This document shows, one piece after another, positions 26,355-35,667 of a stretch of DNA of 64,000 nt. The position numbers were made by a program, and so were the translations under genes. How positions within the stretch are numbered: the first letter of the stretch is position 1; the number at the start of each line of letters is the position of its first letter. The stretch spans positions 62,001 to 126,000 of the forward strand of contig NZ_BBIV01000018.1 of the NCBI RefSeq assembly GCF_000730665.1, given 5' to 3'. Below the pieces are notes generated by a model that was not told the DNA's origin, ran no database searches, and saw only the letters and a program-made list of their open reading frames with translations. Source of the DNA: Pseudomonas plecoglossicida NBRC 103162 = DSM 15088. GTDB taxonomy: Bacteria; Pseudomonadota; Gammaproteobacteria; Pseudomonadales; Pseudomonadaceae.

Positions 26355-26732
26355 TCAGCGCAACAGGGCCTGGATCTGCTGGTGCAAGGTCTCCAGGTCG
26401 AACGGCTTGGCCAGGATCGGCGCCTTGCGCGCGATCGGGCTGCCCGACTCGATGATCTCGGCCGGATACCCGCTGATGAAAATCACCTTCAGGTCCGGCC
26501 GCAACTTCACCGCAGGCTCGGCGATCTCCACGCCGGAAATGCCACCCGGTAGGCGAAAATCCGTCACCATCAGGTCCAGGTGCGGCTTGCTCGCGAGGAT
26601 CGCGAACGCCTGCTCGCCATCCTCGGCCACCAGCACGTGGTAGCCCTCGCCCGCCAGGTAATCGCGCAGGATCATGCGGATCGCCGGCTCGTCCTCGACC
26701 ACCAGTACCACGTCTTGTGCATCTTCACTCAT
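26355..26732 (-). CDS. Single-domain response regulator (REC only)
   Basis: 125-aa receiver protein without output domain. The acidic pocket is E14/D15, the phosphorylation site is D58 in LMVTDFRLPGG, and the conserved Lys is in ILAKPFD. It follows the REC-kinase gene by 47 bases and is the last gene of a signalling operon reading 32857 to 26355, so it is probably a phosphorelay sink or relay for those kinases. It is next to the Tc operon, but transcription of tcA starts beyond its stop and there is no sign of shared control. Confidence 0.88.
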   Translation of the reverse strand: MSEDAQDVVLVVEDEPAIRMILRDYLAGEGYHVLVAEDGEQAFAILASKPHLDLMVTDFRLPGGISGVEIAEPAVKLRPDLKVIFISGYPAEIIESGSPIARKAPILAKPFDLETLHQQIQALLR

Positions 26733-26779
26733 GACTGCAACGCCTTGAAATTCATACAGTTGGCCATCTGACCCCAGGC

Positions 26780-28006
26780 TTACGCAGAGGTTGCCCGCGC
26801 CTGGTCGTTTTGCTCAGGTTGCGTCGCCAGTGGCAATTGCAGGCTGAAGGTAGCGCCCTTGCCCTCTTCGCTGTCGACCAGGATACGCCCGCCATGGGCC
26901 TGGACGATCTGCTCCGAGATGTACAAGCCAAGGCCCAGGCCATTGCTGGCCTGCTGCGTCGCGACCCGCTCGAACTGCTGGAAGATCCGCCGCTGGTTGG
27001 CGGCACTGATGCCGATGCCCTGGTCCTGCACTTGCACACAGGCCATGCCGTCCTGGGCGAACACGCGAACCTGCACGGGGCGCCGTTCACCATAACGCAA
27101 GGCATTGGACAACAGGTTGGCCAGCACTTGCTCAATGCGAAACTCGTCCCACTCCCCTTGCAGCAGCTCGCAGCATTGCAGCTCGATGGACGTCTCCAGC
27201 GCCGTGGCCTGGGCCGTGAAGTTCTCGATCAGGCCGCGAACCGTCTGGCCGAGGTCGAACGACTTGCGCCGCAGCGACAGCTTGCCGGTGCGGATGCGCG
27301 ACACATCGAGCATGTCTTCGATCAGCCGGATGAGGCTGTTGATCTGCCGCTCGTCGCGCTCGACCATGGCCTGCAGCTTGTCGGCACAGAAGGCATCGAG
27401 ATTGCCACGGGCCAGGTGCATCTTGCGCAGCTGGGTTTCCAGGATCAGGCCGTTGAGCGGTGTGCGCACTTCATGGGAGACGATCGACATGAAGTCGTCA
27501 CGCATGCGCACCGCGCGCTCCAGTTCACCCTGCGCCTCCTGCAACTGGGCCAGCAACAGTGCCTGTTCCTGGCGGCTGTGCTCCAGGGCCTGCAGCTGCA
27601 GGTCGAGGACCTTGCGCTGGCGGTACAGGTCGACGAACACCGCGACCTTGCTCTTCACCGCCAAGGTGTCGAGCGGTTTGTGCAGGAAGTCCACCGCGCC
27701 GCTCTCGTAGCCCTTGAACGCGTAGTTCATCTCGCGGCCGGCCGCGGTGACGAAGACGATCGGGATATTGCGGGTCTTTTCCGTACCCCGCATCAGCTCG
27801 GCCAGCTCGAAGCCGTTCATGCCCGGCATCTGCACGTCGAGGATCGCCAGGGCGAATTCGTGCTCGAGCAACAGCGACAGTGCCGCTTCGGCCGACTGGG
27901 CCTGATGCACCTCGCGGCCTTCGCCCTGGATCAGGGCGTCGAGAGCCAGCAGGTTTTCCGGCAGATCGTCGACGATCAGCAGTTTGGCTGTGGTAGGGCT
28001 TGGCAT
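26780..28006 (-). CDS. Hybrid response regulator / histidine kinase
   Basis: 408-aa cytoplasmic protein with the unusual order REC then kinase. Receiver 8-125 has phospho-acceptor D57 (AILDVQMPG) and K in FLHKPLD. A coiled coil lies at about 130-165. HisKA has H178 in IVSHEVRTPLN, and HATPase (about 285-395) has the N box NLLSNALRYGE and the G boxes DQGIGI and GLGLGLYI. It has no transmembrane segment. The start overlaps the 3' end of cheB by 31 bases. Confidence 0.9.
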   Translation of the reverse strand: MPSPTTAKLLIVDDLPENLLALDALIQGEGREVHQAQSAEAALSLLLEHEFALAILDVQMPGMNGFELAELMRGTEKTRNIPIVFVTAAGREMNYAFKGYESGAVDFLHKPLDTLAVKSKVAVFVDLYRQRKVLDLQLQALEHSRQEQALLLAQLQEAQGELERAVRMRDDFMSIVSHEVRTPLNGLILETQLRKMHLARGNLDAFCADKLQAMVERDERQINSLIRLIEDMLDVSRIRTGKLSLRRKSFDLGQTVRGLIENFTAQATALETSIELQCCELLQGEWDEFRIEQVLANLLSNALRYGERRPVQVRVFAQDGMACVQVQDQGIGISAANQRRIFQQFERVATQQASNGLGLGLYISEQIVQAHGGRILVDSEEGKGATFSLQLPLATQPEQNDQARATSA

Positions 28007-28575
28007 GCGCTGGATTCCAGGGTCGCGAGCAACTGCTCGATACCGCTCAGAGAAAGGATATGGTCGGGCCGATGCAGGGCCAGGGCGGCCTCCGGCATCA
28101 ACGCCACCTGTGCGTCGCGGGGGTCCTGGACCACGGTCCGGCCGCCCCTGTTCTTGATGTAGGCAAGGCCCTCGGCGCCGTCTTCGTTGGCGCCGGTGAG
28201 CAGGATGCCGAGCAGTCCGGCGCCGTACACGTCGGCCGCCGACATGAACAGGAAATCGATTGCCGGCCGGGAAAAATGCACCGGGTCCTCCTGGCTCAGC
28301 GACAGGGTGAAATCGGCTTCCACCGACACGTGATAGCTCGGTGTCGCCACGTAGATCTGGCCGGGCGCGATGGGCTCCTTGTCATGGGCCTCAGCCACCG
28401 GACGATGCACCCGCCGTTGCAGCACTTCGGCCAACTGGCTGTGGCGGTCATCGGGCAGGTGCAGCACGCACAGCACCGGTGGGGCGAACCCGGCAGGCAA
28501 CCCGCCGAGTACCTGCAACAGGGCCGCCACGCCGCCGGCCGAGGCGCCGATCACTACCGCCTGCACGCCGTTCAT
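27976..28575 (-). CDS. cheB: CheB-type protein-glutamate methylesterase without receiver domain
   Basis: 199-aa CheB catalytic domain alone. The Ser is in GASAGGVAAL, His in VLHLPDDRHS and Asp in LTGANEDGAEGL. The N-terminal receiver of chemotaxis CheB is missing, as in CheB proteins linked to stress or kinase clusters. The start at 28575 overlaps the cheR stop (ATGA); longer in-frame extension towards 29256 lies inside cheR and is not coding. Confidence 0.9.
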   Translation of the reverse strand: MNGVQAVVIGASAGGVAALLQVLGGLPAGFAPPVLCVLHLPDDRHSQLAEVLQRRVHRPVAEAHDKEPIAPGQIYVATPSYHVSVEADFTLSLSQEDPVHFSRPAIDFLFMSAADVYGAGLLGILLTGANEDGAEGLAYIKNRGGRTVVQDPRDAQVALMPEAALALHRPDHILSLSGIEQLLATLESSACQALPQPNC

Positions 28576-29417
28576 GATTTGCGGTAGATCCGTTCTGGCT
28601 TGACCAGCGGCTCGAAGCGCTCGCTGTAAGCGGAAAAGTCCACCGACTCCTTGCTGCCCAACACCAGGAAGCCGCGGTGGCACAAGGACTCGTGGAACAG
28701 CCCCAGGGCCCGGTCCTGCAACGCCTTGTTGAAGTAGATCAGCACATTGCGGCAGGACACCAGCTGAGTCTCGGAGAACACGCTGTCGGTGGCCAGGCTG
28801 TGGTCGGCGAAGGTGACGTTGTCGCGCAGGCTGCTGTCCATGATGGCGTTGCCATAGGCGGCAGTGTAGTACTCGGAAAAGTCCCGACGGCCACCGGCCT
28901 GGCGGTAGTTCTCTTGGTAATCGCGCATGCTCTGTATCGAGTAGATGCCCTGCTTGGCCTTTTCCAGCGAGCGTGGGTTGATGTCCGTGGCATAAATGAT
29001 GGTGCGCTCCAGCAGGCCCTCTTCGCGCAGCAGGATAGCCATCGAATACACCTCCTCGCCCGTGCTGCAGCCGGCGATCCATATCTTGATCGACGGCCAC
29101 GTGCGCAGCAGCGGCACCACCTCGTTGCGCAGCGCAAGGAAGTGGCTGGGGTCGCGAAACATCTCGCTCACCGGAATGGTCAGGAACTGCAGCAGCTGCA
29201 TGAACATTCCCGGGTCGTGCAGCACCCGTTCCTGCAGGGCCGACACCGTGAGGCACTCGAACTGGCGCAGCGCATGGAGGATCCGGCGCTTGATCGAAGC
29301 GCCGGAGTAGTCGCGGAAATCGTAGCTGTACTTGAGGTAGATCGCCTCGATCAACAGCCGGATCTCGATGTCGGTGTTGCGTTCGCTAATCAAATTCGCT
29401 CCAGTTGCGGCAGCCAT
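28572..29417 (-). CDS. cheR: CheR-type protein-glutamate methyltransferase
   Basis: 281-aa SAM-dependent methyltransferase. An N-terminal helical domain (about 15-90) precedes the SAM-binding segment IWIAGCSTGEEVYSMAILL. The conserved IYATDINPRSLEKA and SCRNVLIYFNK motifs follow. It overlaps the sensor gene upstream by 28 bases and cheB downstream by 4, so all are translationally coupled. There is no CheA, CheW or MCP gene here; the likely target is the neighbouring sensor kinase or an unlinked receptor. Confidence 0.9.
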   Translation of the reverse strand: MAAATGANLISERNTDIEIRLLIEAIYLKYSYDFRDYSGASIKRRILHALRQFECLTVSALQERVLHDPGMFMQLLQFLTIPVSEMFRDPSHFLALRNEVVPLLRTWPSIKIWIAGCSTGEEVYSMAILLREEGLLERTIIYATDINPRSLEKAKQGIYSIQSMRDYQENYRQAGGRRDFSEYYTAAYGNAIMDSSLRDNVTFADHSLATDSVFSETQLVSCRNVLIYFNKALQDRALGLFHESLCHRGFLVLGSKESVDFSAYSERFEPLVKPERIYRKS

Positions 29418-32400
29418 ACGCGGATCAACGAGAACAGGCGGTCCAGGTCGATCGGTTTGGCCAGGTAGTCATTGGCGCCAGCCTGCAGGCATCGCTGCTG
29501 GTCGTCCTTCATGGCCTTGGCGGTCACGGCGATGATCGGCAGCTTGCGCCAGCGCGCTTGCTGGCGAATCAGCCGGGTAGCCTCGAAACCATCCATTTCC
29601 GGCATCATCACATCCATCAGCACCAGGTCGATGTCCCCGTGCTGCTCCAGCCGTTCGATGGCCTCGCGCCCGTTGCGGCCGATCTCGACGATCGCGCCCT
29701 TGTGCTCCAGGGCACTGGTGAGGGCGAAGATGTTGCGCACATCGTCATCCACCAGCAGTATCTTGCGGCCCTCGAACACCTTGTCGCGGCTTCGCGCGGT
29801 CTTGAGCATGCGTTGGCGCTCATGGGACAGCTGCGATTCGACTTTGTGCAGAAACAGCGTCACTTCATCGAGCAGGCGCTCTGGCGAGCGGGCGCCCTTG
29901 ATGATGATCGAGCGCGAATACTTGAGCAGGTCGGCCTCTTCTTCGCGGGTCAGGTTGCGCCCGGTGTAGACGATCACCGGCGGGAAGGCGCGGATGTCTT
30001 CGGCGGTCATGCGCTTGAGCAGCTCGTTGCCGAGCATGTCCGGCAGCTTGAGGTCGATGATCATGCAGTCGTAGACGTTCTCGCGCAGCAGTGCCAGGGC
30101 CTCGTGGGCCATGGCCACGGCGGTGATCTCGACATCGTCGTCGCCGATCAGGCGGGCGATGCTCTCGCGCTGCAGGTCGTCGTCTTCTACCAGCAGGATG
30201 TGCTTGAGCTTCTGGGTCAGCTTCGCTTCCAGGCGAGCGAACACCTCCTTGAGCTGTTCGCGGCTGGTCGGCTTGACCGCATAGCCCACTGCGCCCATGT
30301 GCATGGCCGCTTCGACACGGTCCTCGACCGAGATGATGTGCACCGGGATGTGCCGGGTGCCCGCCAGCTCCTTCAGGCGCTGCAGCACGGTGAGGCCGGA
30401 GTGGTCGGGCAGGCGCATGTCCAGCAGGATCGCATCGGGGATGTACTGGGCCGCCAGGGCGAAACCTTCGTCGGCGCCCTGGGCCACCAGGCAGCTGTAG
30501 CCCAGCTCATGAGCCAGGTCGAAGAGGATGCGGGCGAAGTTCGGCTCGTCCTCGATCACCAGGATGCAACGGTTGCTGAAAGGCGCGCGCTCGCGGTCGT
30601 CGGCGAAGCTCGGTGCCGGCAGCTTCGGCACCGTCGGTGCGACTGCCTTGGGTGCCGGTGGCAGGGTGTCGACTGCCGGGCGCAGGCTCAGTGCCTCGAC
30701 CTCTTCGGCTTCGGCTTCATAGCGTTCTGGCAGGATCAGGCTGAACACGCTGCCCTGGCCGGGGCTGCTGTCGACGCTGATCTGCCCGCCCAGCAGGTGC
30801 GCGAGGTCGCGGGAAATCGACAGGCCAAGGCCCGTGCCGCCATAACGGCGGTTGCTGCTGCCATCGACCTGGTGGAAGGCGCCGAAGATCGCCTGCTGCT
30901 GGTCGGCGGCGATGCCGATGCCCGAATCGCGCACGGCAAAGACGATACCGGTGCCGGCCTGGTAGCTGATGCCCAGGCTGACCTGGCCATGGTCGGTGAA
31001 CTTGACGGCGTTGGACAGCAGGTTCTTGAGAATCTGCTCCAGGCGCTGACGGTCGGTGTACAAGGTGGCCGGCACTTGCCCTTCGATCTTGACCTCGAAG
31101 CCCAGGCCCTTGTGCTCGGCCAGCGGCAGGAACATGCCGCGCAAGCCTTCGACCAGGCGCTCGACCTGGGTGGTCTCGGGGCGCACTTCGAGCTTGCCGG
31201 CCTCGACCTTGGCGATGTCGAGGATATCGTTGATCAGGTTCAGCAGGTCGTTGCCGGCCGAGTAGATGGAGTCGGCGAACTTGACCTGCTCGGCGCTGAG
31301 GTTGCCTTCGCCGTTCTCGGCCAGCAGCTTGGCCAGGATCAGCGAGCTGTTGAGCGGCGTGCGCAGCTCGTGGGACATGTTGGCGAGAAACTCGGATTTG
31401 TACTTGCTCGAGCGCTGCAGGTCGTCGGCACGGGCCTGCAGTTCTTCCTGGGCCTGGCTCAGCTCGTCGTTCTTGCGGTCCAGGGCGTCGGTGCGCTCGG
31501 ACAACTGCTCGTTGGTCTGCTCGAGCTCGGCCTGCTGGGTTTCCAGGTGCGCCTGGGACTCCTTGAGCACCCGCGACTGCTCCTCGAGCTCTTCGTTGGC
31601 GGTCTTGAGTTCTTCCTGCTGTACCTGCAGTTCTTCGTTGAGTTGCTGGGTCTCGGCCAGCACCTCCTGCAGGCGCTGGCGATAGCGGGCGCTTTCGATG
31701 GAAGTGCCGAGGTTGCTGGCGATCCGCTCCATGAACGCGTCGTCACGGTCCTGTAGCGGGCGCAGGAAGCCCAGTTCGATCACTCCGTTGATCTGCCCAT
31801 CATCACTGGCCGGCATCAGCAGGGCACTGCGTGGCAGGCCGCTGCCCAGGCCGGAGCTCAGGCGGTAGTAGTCTTCGGGCAAGTCCTCAAGGCGCAGCAG
31901 GCGGCCTTCGCGCACAACCTGGGCCAGCAGGCCATCGTGACTGGCCAGCACCTGTTCGCGGGCTTGCTGCTCGGCATCCAGGCCATAGCTGGCGACACGC
32001 ACCAGCCGGCCGTGGCCGTCACGCACGTACAGCGCGCCGACCACGCTGCCCAAGTAGCTGGCAAAGAAACGCAGGATGTTGTCGCCCAGCATGGGCAGGG
32101 TCAGTTGCCCCAGCACCTGCTCGGCAAGCTGGGTCTGGCCGTTGCGTAGCCAGGCCTGGTGTTCCAGGCGTTCGGCCGAACGCTGCTGGGCCCTGAGGTT
32201 GTCATCGTAACTGCTCGACAAGGCGATCAGGTCGCGCCGCCCCAGGTAGGCCAGCAACCCGCTGAGGCCAACGATGAACAGCACGAATGCGGTGATGGCC
32301 GTGACCGTGACGCTGCTGACGTTCTCGTTGCGCGCGGTGCGCAGTTGCTGTTCGGCACCGACCAGGTCGTCGAACTCCTTGCGGATCTCGTCGGTGATGC

Positions 32401-32857
32401 GCTTGCCCCGGCCATTGCTGACAGCCTGTCGGTAGTCGCCGTCGTTGCGGCGCAGGGCGATCATCTCGCTGCCGAACTCGTTCCAGGCCTGCTGCAAGGC
32501 GAGCAGGCGGTCGATGCGGTCGACCTGCTGCGGGTTGTCCTCGACCATGCCGCGCAGGCCTTGCAGGCTGCTGAAGATTTTCGGTTTGGCGACTTCGTAG
32601 GGGTCGAGGAAGCGTTCGTCGCCGGTGATCAGGAAGCCGCGCATGCCGGTTTCCATGTCGATCGACAACTTGACCGTTTCGTTGGCATTGCCGATCACCC
32701 GGTCAGTGTGCTCGACCCATTGCATGGACGACAGCAGGTAGTTGATCACCGCGACGAAAGCCACCGCGCCGAGCAGGCCTACGCCCAGCGGCAGGCCAAT
32801 GTTGCGGCTCAACAGCTTGCGGAAGCTTCGTTGGTCCATCGAGGCTGCTTGAATCAT
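29390..32857 (-). CDS. Hybrid sensor histidine kinase with CHASE3, GAF and three receivers
   Basis: 1155-aa membrane kinase. TM1 is about 19-40, the CHASE3 periplasmic sensor about 45-180, and TM2 about 183-205. A GAF domain (about 240-380) and a very long coiled coil (about 385-480, rich in QEELKTANEELEEQ-type heptads) follow. HisKA has H496 (ANMSHELRTPLNS) and HATPase is about 600-715. Three successive receivers lie at about 765-880, 885-1000 and 1035-1150, the last with LVLMDVMMPEMDG. It starts the five-gene minus-strand cluster. A second in-frame ATG at 32839 is possible; neither has a strong ribosome binding site. Confidence 0.92.
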   Translation of the reverse strand: MIQAASMDQRSFRKLLSRNIGLPLGVGLLGAVAFVAVINYLLSSMQWVEHTDRVIGNANETVKLSIDMETGMRGFLITGDERFLDPYEVAKPKIFSSLQGLRGMVEDNPQQVDRIDRLLALQQAWNEFGSEMIALRRNDGDYRQAVSNGRGKRITDEIRKEFDDLVGAEQQLRTARNENVSSVTVTAITAFVLFIVGLSGLLAYLGRRDLIALSSSYDDNLRAQQRSAERLEHQAWLRNGQTQLAEQVLGQLTLPMLGDNILRFFASYLGSVVGALYVRDGHGRLVRVASYGLDAEQQAREQVLASHDGLLAQVVREGRLLRLEDLPEDYYRLSSGLGSGLPRSALLMPASDDGQINGVIELGFLRPLQDRDDAFMERIASNLGTSIESARYRQRLQEVLAETQQLNEELQVQQEELKTANEELEEQSRVLKESQAHLETQQAELEQTNEQLSERTDALDRKNDELSQAQEELQARADDLQRSSKYKSEFLANMSHELRTPLNSSLILAKLLAENGEGNLSAEQVKFADSIYSAGNDLLNLINDILDIAKVEAGKLEVRPETTQVERLVEGLRGMFLPLAEHKGLGFEVKIEGQVPATLYTDRQRLEQILKNLLSNAVKFTDHGQVSLGISYQAGTGIVFAVRDSGIGIAADQQQAIFGAFHQVDGSSNRRYGGTGLGLSISRDLAHLLGGQISVDSSPGQGSVFSLILPERYEAEAEEVEALSLRPAVDTLPPAPKAVAPTVPKLPAPSFADDRERAPFSNRCILVIEDEPNFARILFDLAHELGYSCLVAQGADEGFALAAQYIPDAILLDMRLPDHSGLTVLQRLKELAGTRHIPVHIISVEDRVEAAMHMGAVGYAVKPTSREQLKEVFARLEAKLTQKLKHILLVEDDDLQRESIARLIGDDDVEITAVAMAHEALALLRENVYDCMIIDLKLPDMLGNELLKRMTAEDIRAFPPVIVYTGRNLTREEEADLLKYSRSIIIKGARSPERLLDEVTLFLHKVESQLSHERQRMLKTARSRDKVFEGRKILLVDDDVRNIFALTSALEHKGAIVEIGRNGREAIERLEQHGDIDLVLMDVMMPEMDGFEATRLIRQQARWRKLPIIAVTAKAMKDDQQRCLQAGANDYLAKPIDLDRLFSLIRVWLPQLERI

Positions 32858-33109
32858 TTGAAAACGCCCGAGCGAAAAAATCCATTGATCAGTGTGGCGG
32901 CCGACGCCTGTTCGTGCCTGCCGCTGCGCTCACCGGTTAACAAGCGAGTCTAACCAGCTTTGGCTGGTTCGGCAGGGCATTTAGCCAGTATTTGAAGGCG
33001 GCGTGCACGAATCGTTCCCTCGCAACGTGATGGTCGGTATCCTCGGGAACTTCTGCCGCCACCCGGTGCACAGAATAGAGACACGTCTTTTTTCAACAGG
33101 AAATGAACC

Positions 33110-33460
33110 ATGTACCTTCTGGTAGTCGAAGACGACGACATCGTTCGCATGCTGATGGTCGAAGTGCTCGACGAGTTGGGCTACAAGGCCATCGAAGCAC
33201 AAGACGCCACGAGCGCCCTGCGCATTCTCGAAGACCCGGCCCAGCAGTTGGACCTGCTGATGACCGATGTGGGCCTGCCGGACATGCGCGGCGAAGAGCT
33301 GGCCGCCAGGGCACGCGCGCTGCGACCATTGCTGCCGGTGCTGTTTGCCAGTGGCTATGCCGAAAGTTTCGAGGTGCCGGAAGGGATGCAGATGATCGGC
33401 AAGCCGTTCAGCATCGACCAACTGCGTGACAAGGTGGTGGGCATTCTGGGCACGCCTTGA
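33110..33460 (+). CDS. Single-domain response regulator (REC only)
   Basis: 116-aa receiver protein. Acidic residues are E7-D9, the phosphorylation site is D53 in LLMTDVGLPDMRG, and the Lys is in IGKPFSID. It is divergent from the large hybrid kinase across about 250 bases and is a plausible partner. The ATG at 33110 follows ACAGGAA. Confidence 0.88.
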   Translation: MYLLVVEDDDIVRMLMVEVLDELGYKAIEAQDATSALRILEDPAQQLDLLMTDVGLPDMRGEELAARARALRPLLPVLFASGYAESFEVPEGMQMIGKPFSIDQLRDKVVGILGTP

Positions 33461-33471
33461 GAGCGTGGTGG

Positions 33472-33499
33472 CTTCATCGCCGGCTTGCCGGCGATGAAG
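33472..33499. repeat. REP-type hairpin between convergent genes
   Basis: CTTCATCGCCGG and its exact complement are separated by CTTG. It sits between the receiver gene (plus) and cobF (minus) and could act as a bidirectional terminator. Confidence 0.6.
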
Positions 33500-33501
33500 G
33501 C

Positions 33502-34251
33502 CTACAACTCGCGCCGCAACAGGTAGGTATCCATGACCCACCCCTTGCGCGCCCTCGCCTCCTCCCGCACCTCTAGAATACGCGCCTTCACCGCCTGCAA
33601 AGGCCCGGCAATCAGCACCTCGTCCTCGGTCCCCAGGTAAGCGCCCCAGTAGATCACCAGCCCAGGGTCGTCGAGCGCCGCGAACGCACACTGCCCATCG
33701 AGCATCACCACCACGTTGTCGAGCGACCCCAGTTCGGCCAGGCGACGCCCTGGCAGCACGGTCAGCGGCTCGCCGATACGGTTGAGCGGGACCAGATGCC
33801 GTGCCGCCAACGCCTGCACGCTGCTGATGCCGGGAATTACCTGCAAGCGCAGGGCGACCCCGCGTTCGCGGACCAGGTCAAGCACGCGCAGGGTGCTGTC
33901 ATACAGGCCAGGCTCGCCCCACAGCAAAAAGGCACCGATATCCTCGGCGCCCATTTCTTCGTTGATCAGGCGGGCGTAAAGGGCAGCGCGCTGGCGATGC
34001 CAGTCCTGCACGGCCTCCACATAGTCTGCGGCCTCGGCATCGCGCTGCGGGTCGGCGACTTGCACCAGGCGGTAGCCAGCCTCGGGGCAGTAACGTTCGA
34101 GGATGGCCTTGCGCAGCCCTACCAGCGCGTCCTTGTCAGCGCCCTTGTCGAGCACGAAGAACACCGTGGCACGGCGCAACGCCTCCACGGCCTCATAGGT
34201 GACCTGCCGTGGATCACCCGGGCCGATACCGATCAGCAGCAGCTCTTTCAT
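33502..34251 (-). CDS. cobF: Precorrin-6A synthase (deacetylating)
   Basis: 249-aa SAM-dependent methyltransferase of aerobic cobalamin biosynthesis, which methylates C-1 of precorrin-5 with loss of acetate. The tetrapyrrole-methylase start ELLLIGIGPGDP and the internal LLWGEPGLYDST and VIPGISSVQALAARH motifs are present. The start at 34251 was chosen at this motif with AGGG upstream; the longer frame to 34479 overlaps the porin gene. It is isolated from other cob genes in this window. Confidence 0.92.
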   Translation of the reverse strand: MKELLLIGIGPGDPRQVTYEAVEALRRATVFFVLDKGADKDALVGLRKAILERYCPEAGYRLVQVADPQRDAEAADYVEAVQDWHRQRAALYARLINEEMGAEDIGAFLLWGEPGLYDSTLRVLDLVRERGVALRLQVIPGISSVQALAARHLVPLNRIGEPLTVLPGRRLAELGSLDNVVVMLDGQCAFAALDDPGLVIYWGAYLGTEDEVLIAGPLQAVKARILEVREEARARKGWVMDTYLLRREL

Positions 34252-34316
34252 CGCCAGACCCTGCAAGGGAACCAGCGGCCATTGTCGGCCGGCCGCCGGG
34301 GTTTGGCAAAGCGACC

Positions 34317-35618
34317 TCAGAAGATCGAGAAGTTGTAGCTGACGATGACCCGCGTCTCGTCCATGTCCCGCGCCCACTGCTCGTAGTTGCTGCGGTAGGT
34401 GGAGTTGCGCAGGCGCACGCTGACATCCTTGAACGTGCCGCTCTGCACCTGGTACTTGAGCTCGGTGTCGCGCTCCCATTCCTTGCCCTCGGCGTTGCTG
34501 CCCGGGACCTTGATGTGATCACCGTTGATGTAGCGGGTGAAGAACGTCAGGCCTGGCACGCCGAGGGCCTTGAAGTCATAGTCGTAGCGCAGCTGCCAGG
34601 AGCGTTCCTGAGCGGCGGCGAAGTCGTTGACCTGGGCATAGTTGACCAGGTACGGGTTGGTGCCATCCAGGTAAGGCATGGCGCTTTCGCCGTACATGCG
34701 CTGCCAGCCGGCACTGACCTTGTGGCCACCCAGGCTGTAGCCGAGCATGCCACTGAAGGCGCGATGATCGATCTCGCCAGCGTGGGCGTTGCCGATATCA
34801 TCGCTCTTGATCAACCTCAGGTCGGCCGAAAGGCCGCCGACGGCAAGCGGCTGGTTGGCGACGAAACCGAGGAAGTGCTGGCGGTAGATGTTGTCCAGCT
34901 CGCCCACCTGGTACTGGGCACTGAAGCGCTCGTTGAAGCGGTAATCCAGGCCTGCCAGGTCGAAGTGATCCGCCTCGATGTCGCAGGCATAACGCTTGTT
35001 CTTGCAATGCACGCGAATATCCTGGCGGTCGCTGGAGTCCCGTGCGGTGTACTGATTGAAGCGGGCCAGGGTGAGCTTGAAGTCCTTCAGCTCCTCGGAC
35101 GTCAGCAGGGCGCCGTGGAACATGGTCGGCAGCAGACGGCCATCGTTGTACTTCAACAGTGGCACATCCGGCATCGTCGAGCCGTACTTGAACACGGTCC
35201 TGGAAACCTTGACCTTGGCCGCCAGGCCCATCTTCGCGTATTGATCGGCAGAGTGGCGTGGATCATGGCCGGAAGAAGGCAACAAGCCGCTGTTACTGTC
35301 TGCCGGGCTGGAATCGAGTTTGAAACCGAACATGCCCAATGCATCGACACCGAAGCCGACCGGGCCCTGGGTATAACCGGACTGCAGATTCAGAATGAAA
35401 CCTTGTGCCGCTTCTTCACGCTTTGACGCGCCCTGACTGGAACTGCTGTGGCCGTCACGAAAGTCCCGGTTGAAATAGACAGTGCGCGCTTCGACCTTGG
35501 CAGTACTGTCTTCAAGGAAACCGGCGGCCTGGACCTGGGCACCGGCACACAACAGGAACAGGCCGGCAACACGGCGCCCGGGGGCGAGAGGAAAAGGGGC
35601 AAACATGCGAGGGAACAT
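34317..35618 (-). CDS. OprD-family outer membrane porin
   Basis: About 433-aa outer membrane channel with a signal peptide (hydrophobic VAGLFLLCAGAQVQA, cleavage before AGFLEDS) and a beta-strand-rich body. It ends in aromatic VSYNFSIF, as OprD proteins do (SLNYLF-like, terminal Phe). The start at 35618 is preferred because the frame upstream to 35684 runs through a terminator-type hairpin; ATG 35606 is also possible. OprD members take up amino acids or carboxylates; no substrate can be named. Confidence 0.88.
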   Translation of the reverse strand: MFPRMFAPFPLAPGRRVAGLFLLCAGAQVQAAGFLEDSTAKVEARTVYFNRDFRDGHSSSSQGASKREEAAQGFILNLQSGYTQGPVGFGVDALGMFGFKLDSSPADSNSGLLPSSGHDPRHSADQYAKMGLAAKVKVSRTVFKYGSTMPDVPLLKYNDGRLLPTMFHGALLTSEELKDFKLTLARFNQYTARDSSDRQDIRVHCKNKRYACDIEADHFDLAGLDYRFNERFSAQYQVGELDNIYRQHFLGFVANQPLAVGGLSADLRLIKSDDIGNAHAGEIDHRAFSGMLGYSLGGHKVSAGWQRMYGESAMPYLDGTNPYLVNYAQVNDFAAAQERSWQLRYDYDFKALGVPGLTFFTRYINGDHIKVPGSNAEGKEWERDTELKYQVQSGTFKDVSVRLRNSTYRSNYEQWARDMDETRVIVSYNFSIF

Positions 35619-35631
35619 CCAGAAGAAAGGC

Positions 35632-35667
35632 AAAAAACAAATCCGCGCCGAACAAAGCGGCGCGGAT
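35632..35667 (-). terminator. Intrinsic-terminator-like structure in the porin leader
   Basis: On the minus strand ATCCGCGCCG, a 7-base loop and CGGCGCGGAT form a perfect 10-bp stem followed at once by TTTGTTTTTT. It lies 14-50 bases ahead of the chosen porin start, so transcripts beginning further upstream would be expected to stop before the gene unless antiterminated. Confidence 0.65.

Noticed and set aside
29405..31756. 783-codon open frame antisense to the hybrid sensor kinase
   Set aside because: Low-complexity mirror of the kinase's codon bias, no ribosome binding site, while the minus-strand protein has every kinase and receiver motif.
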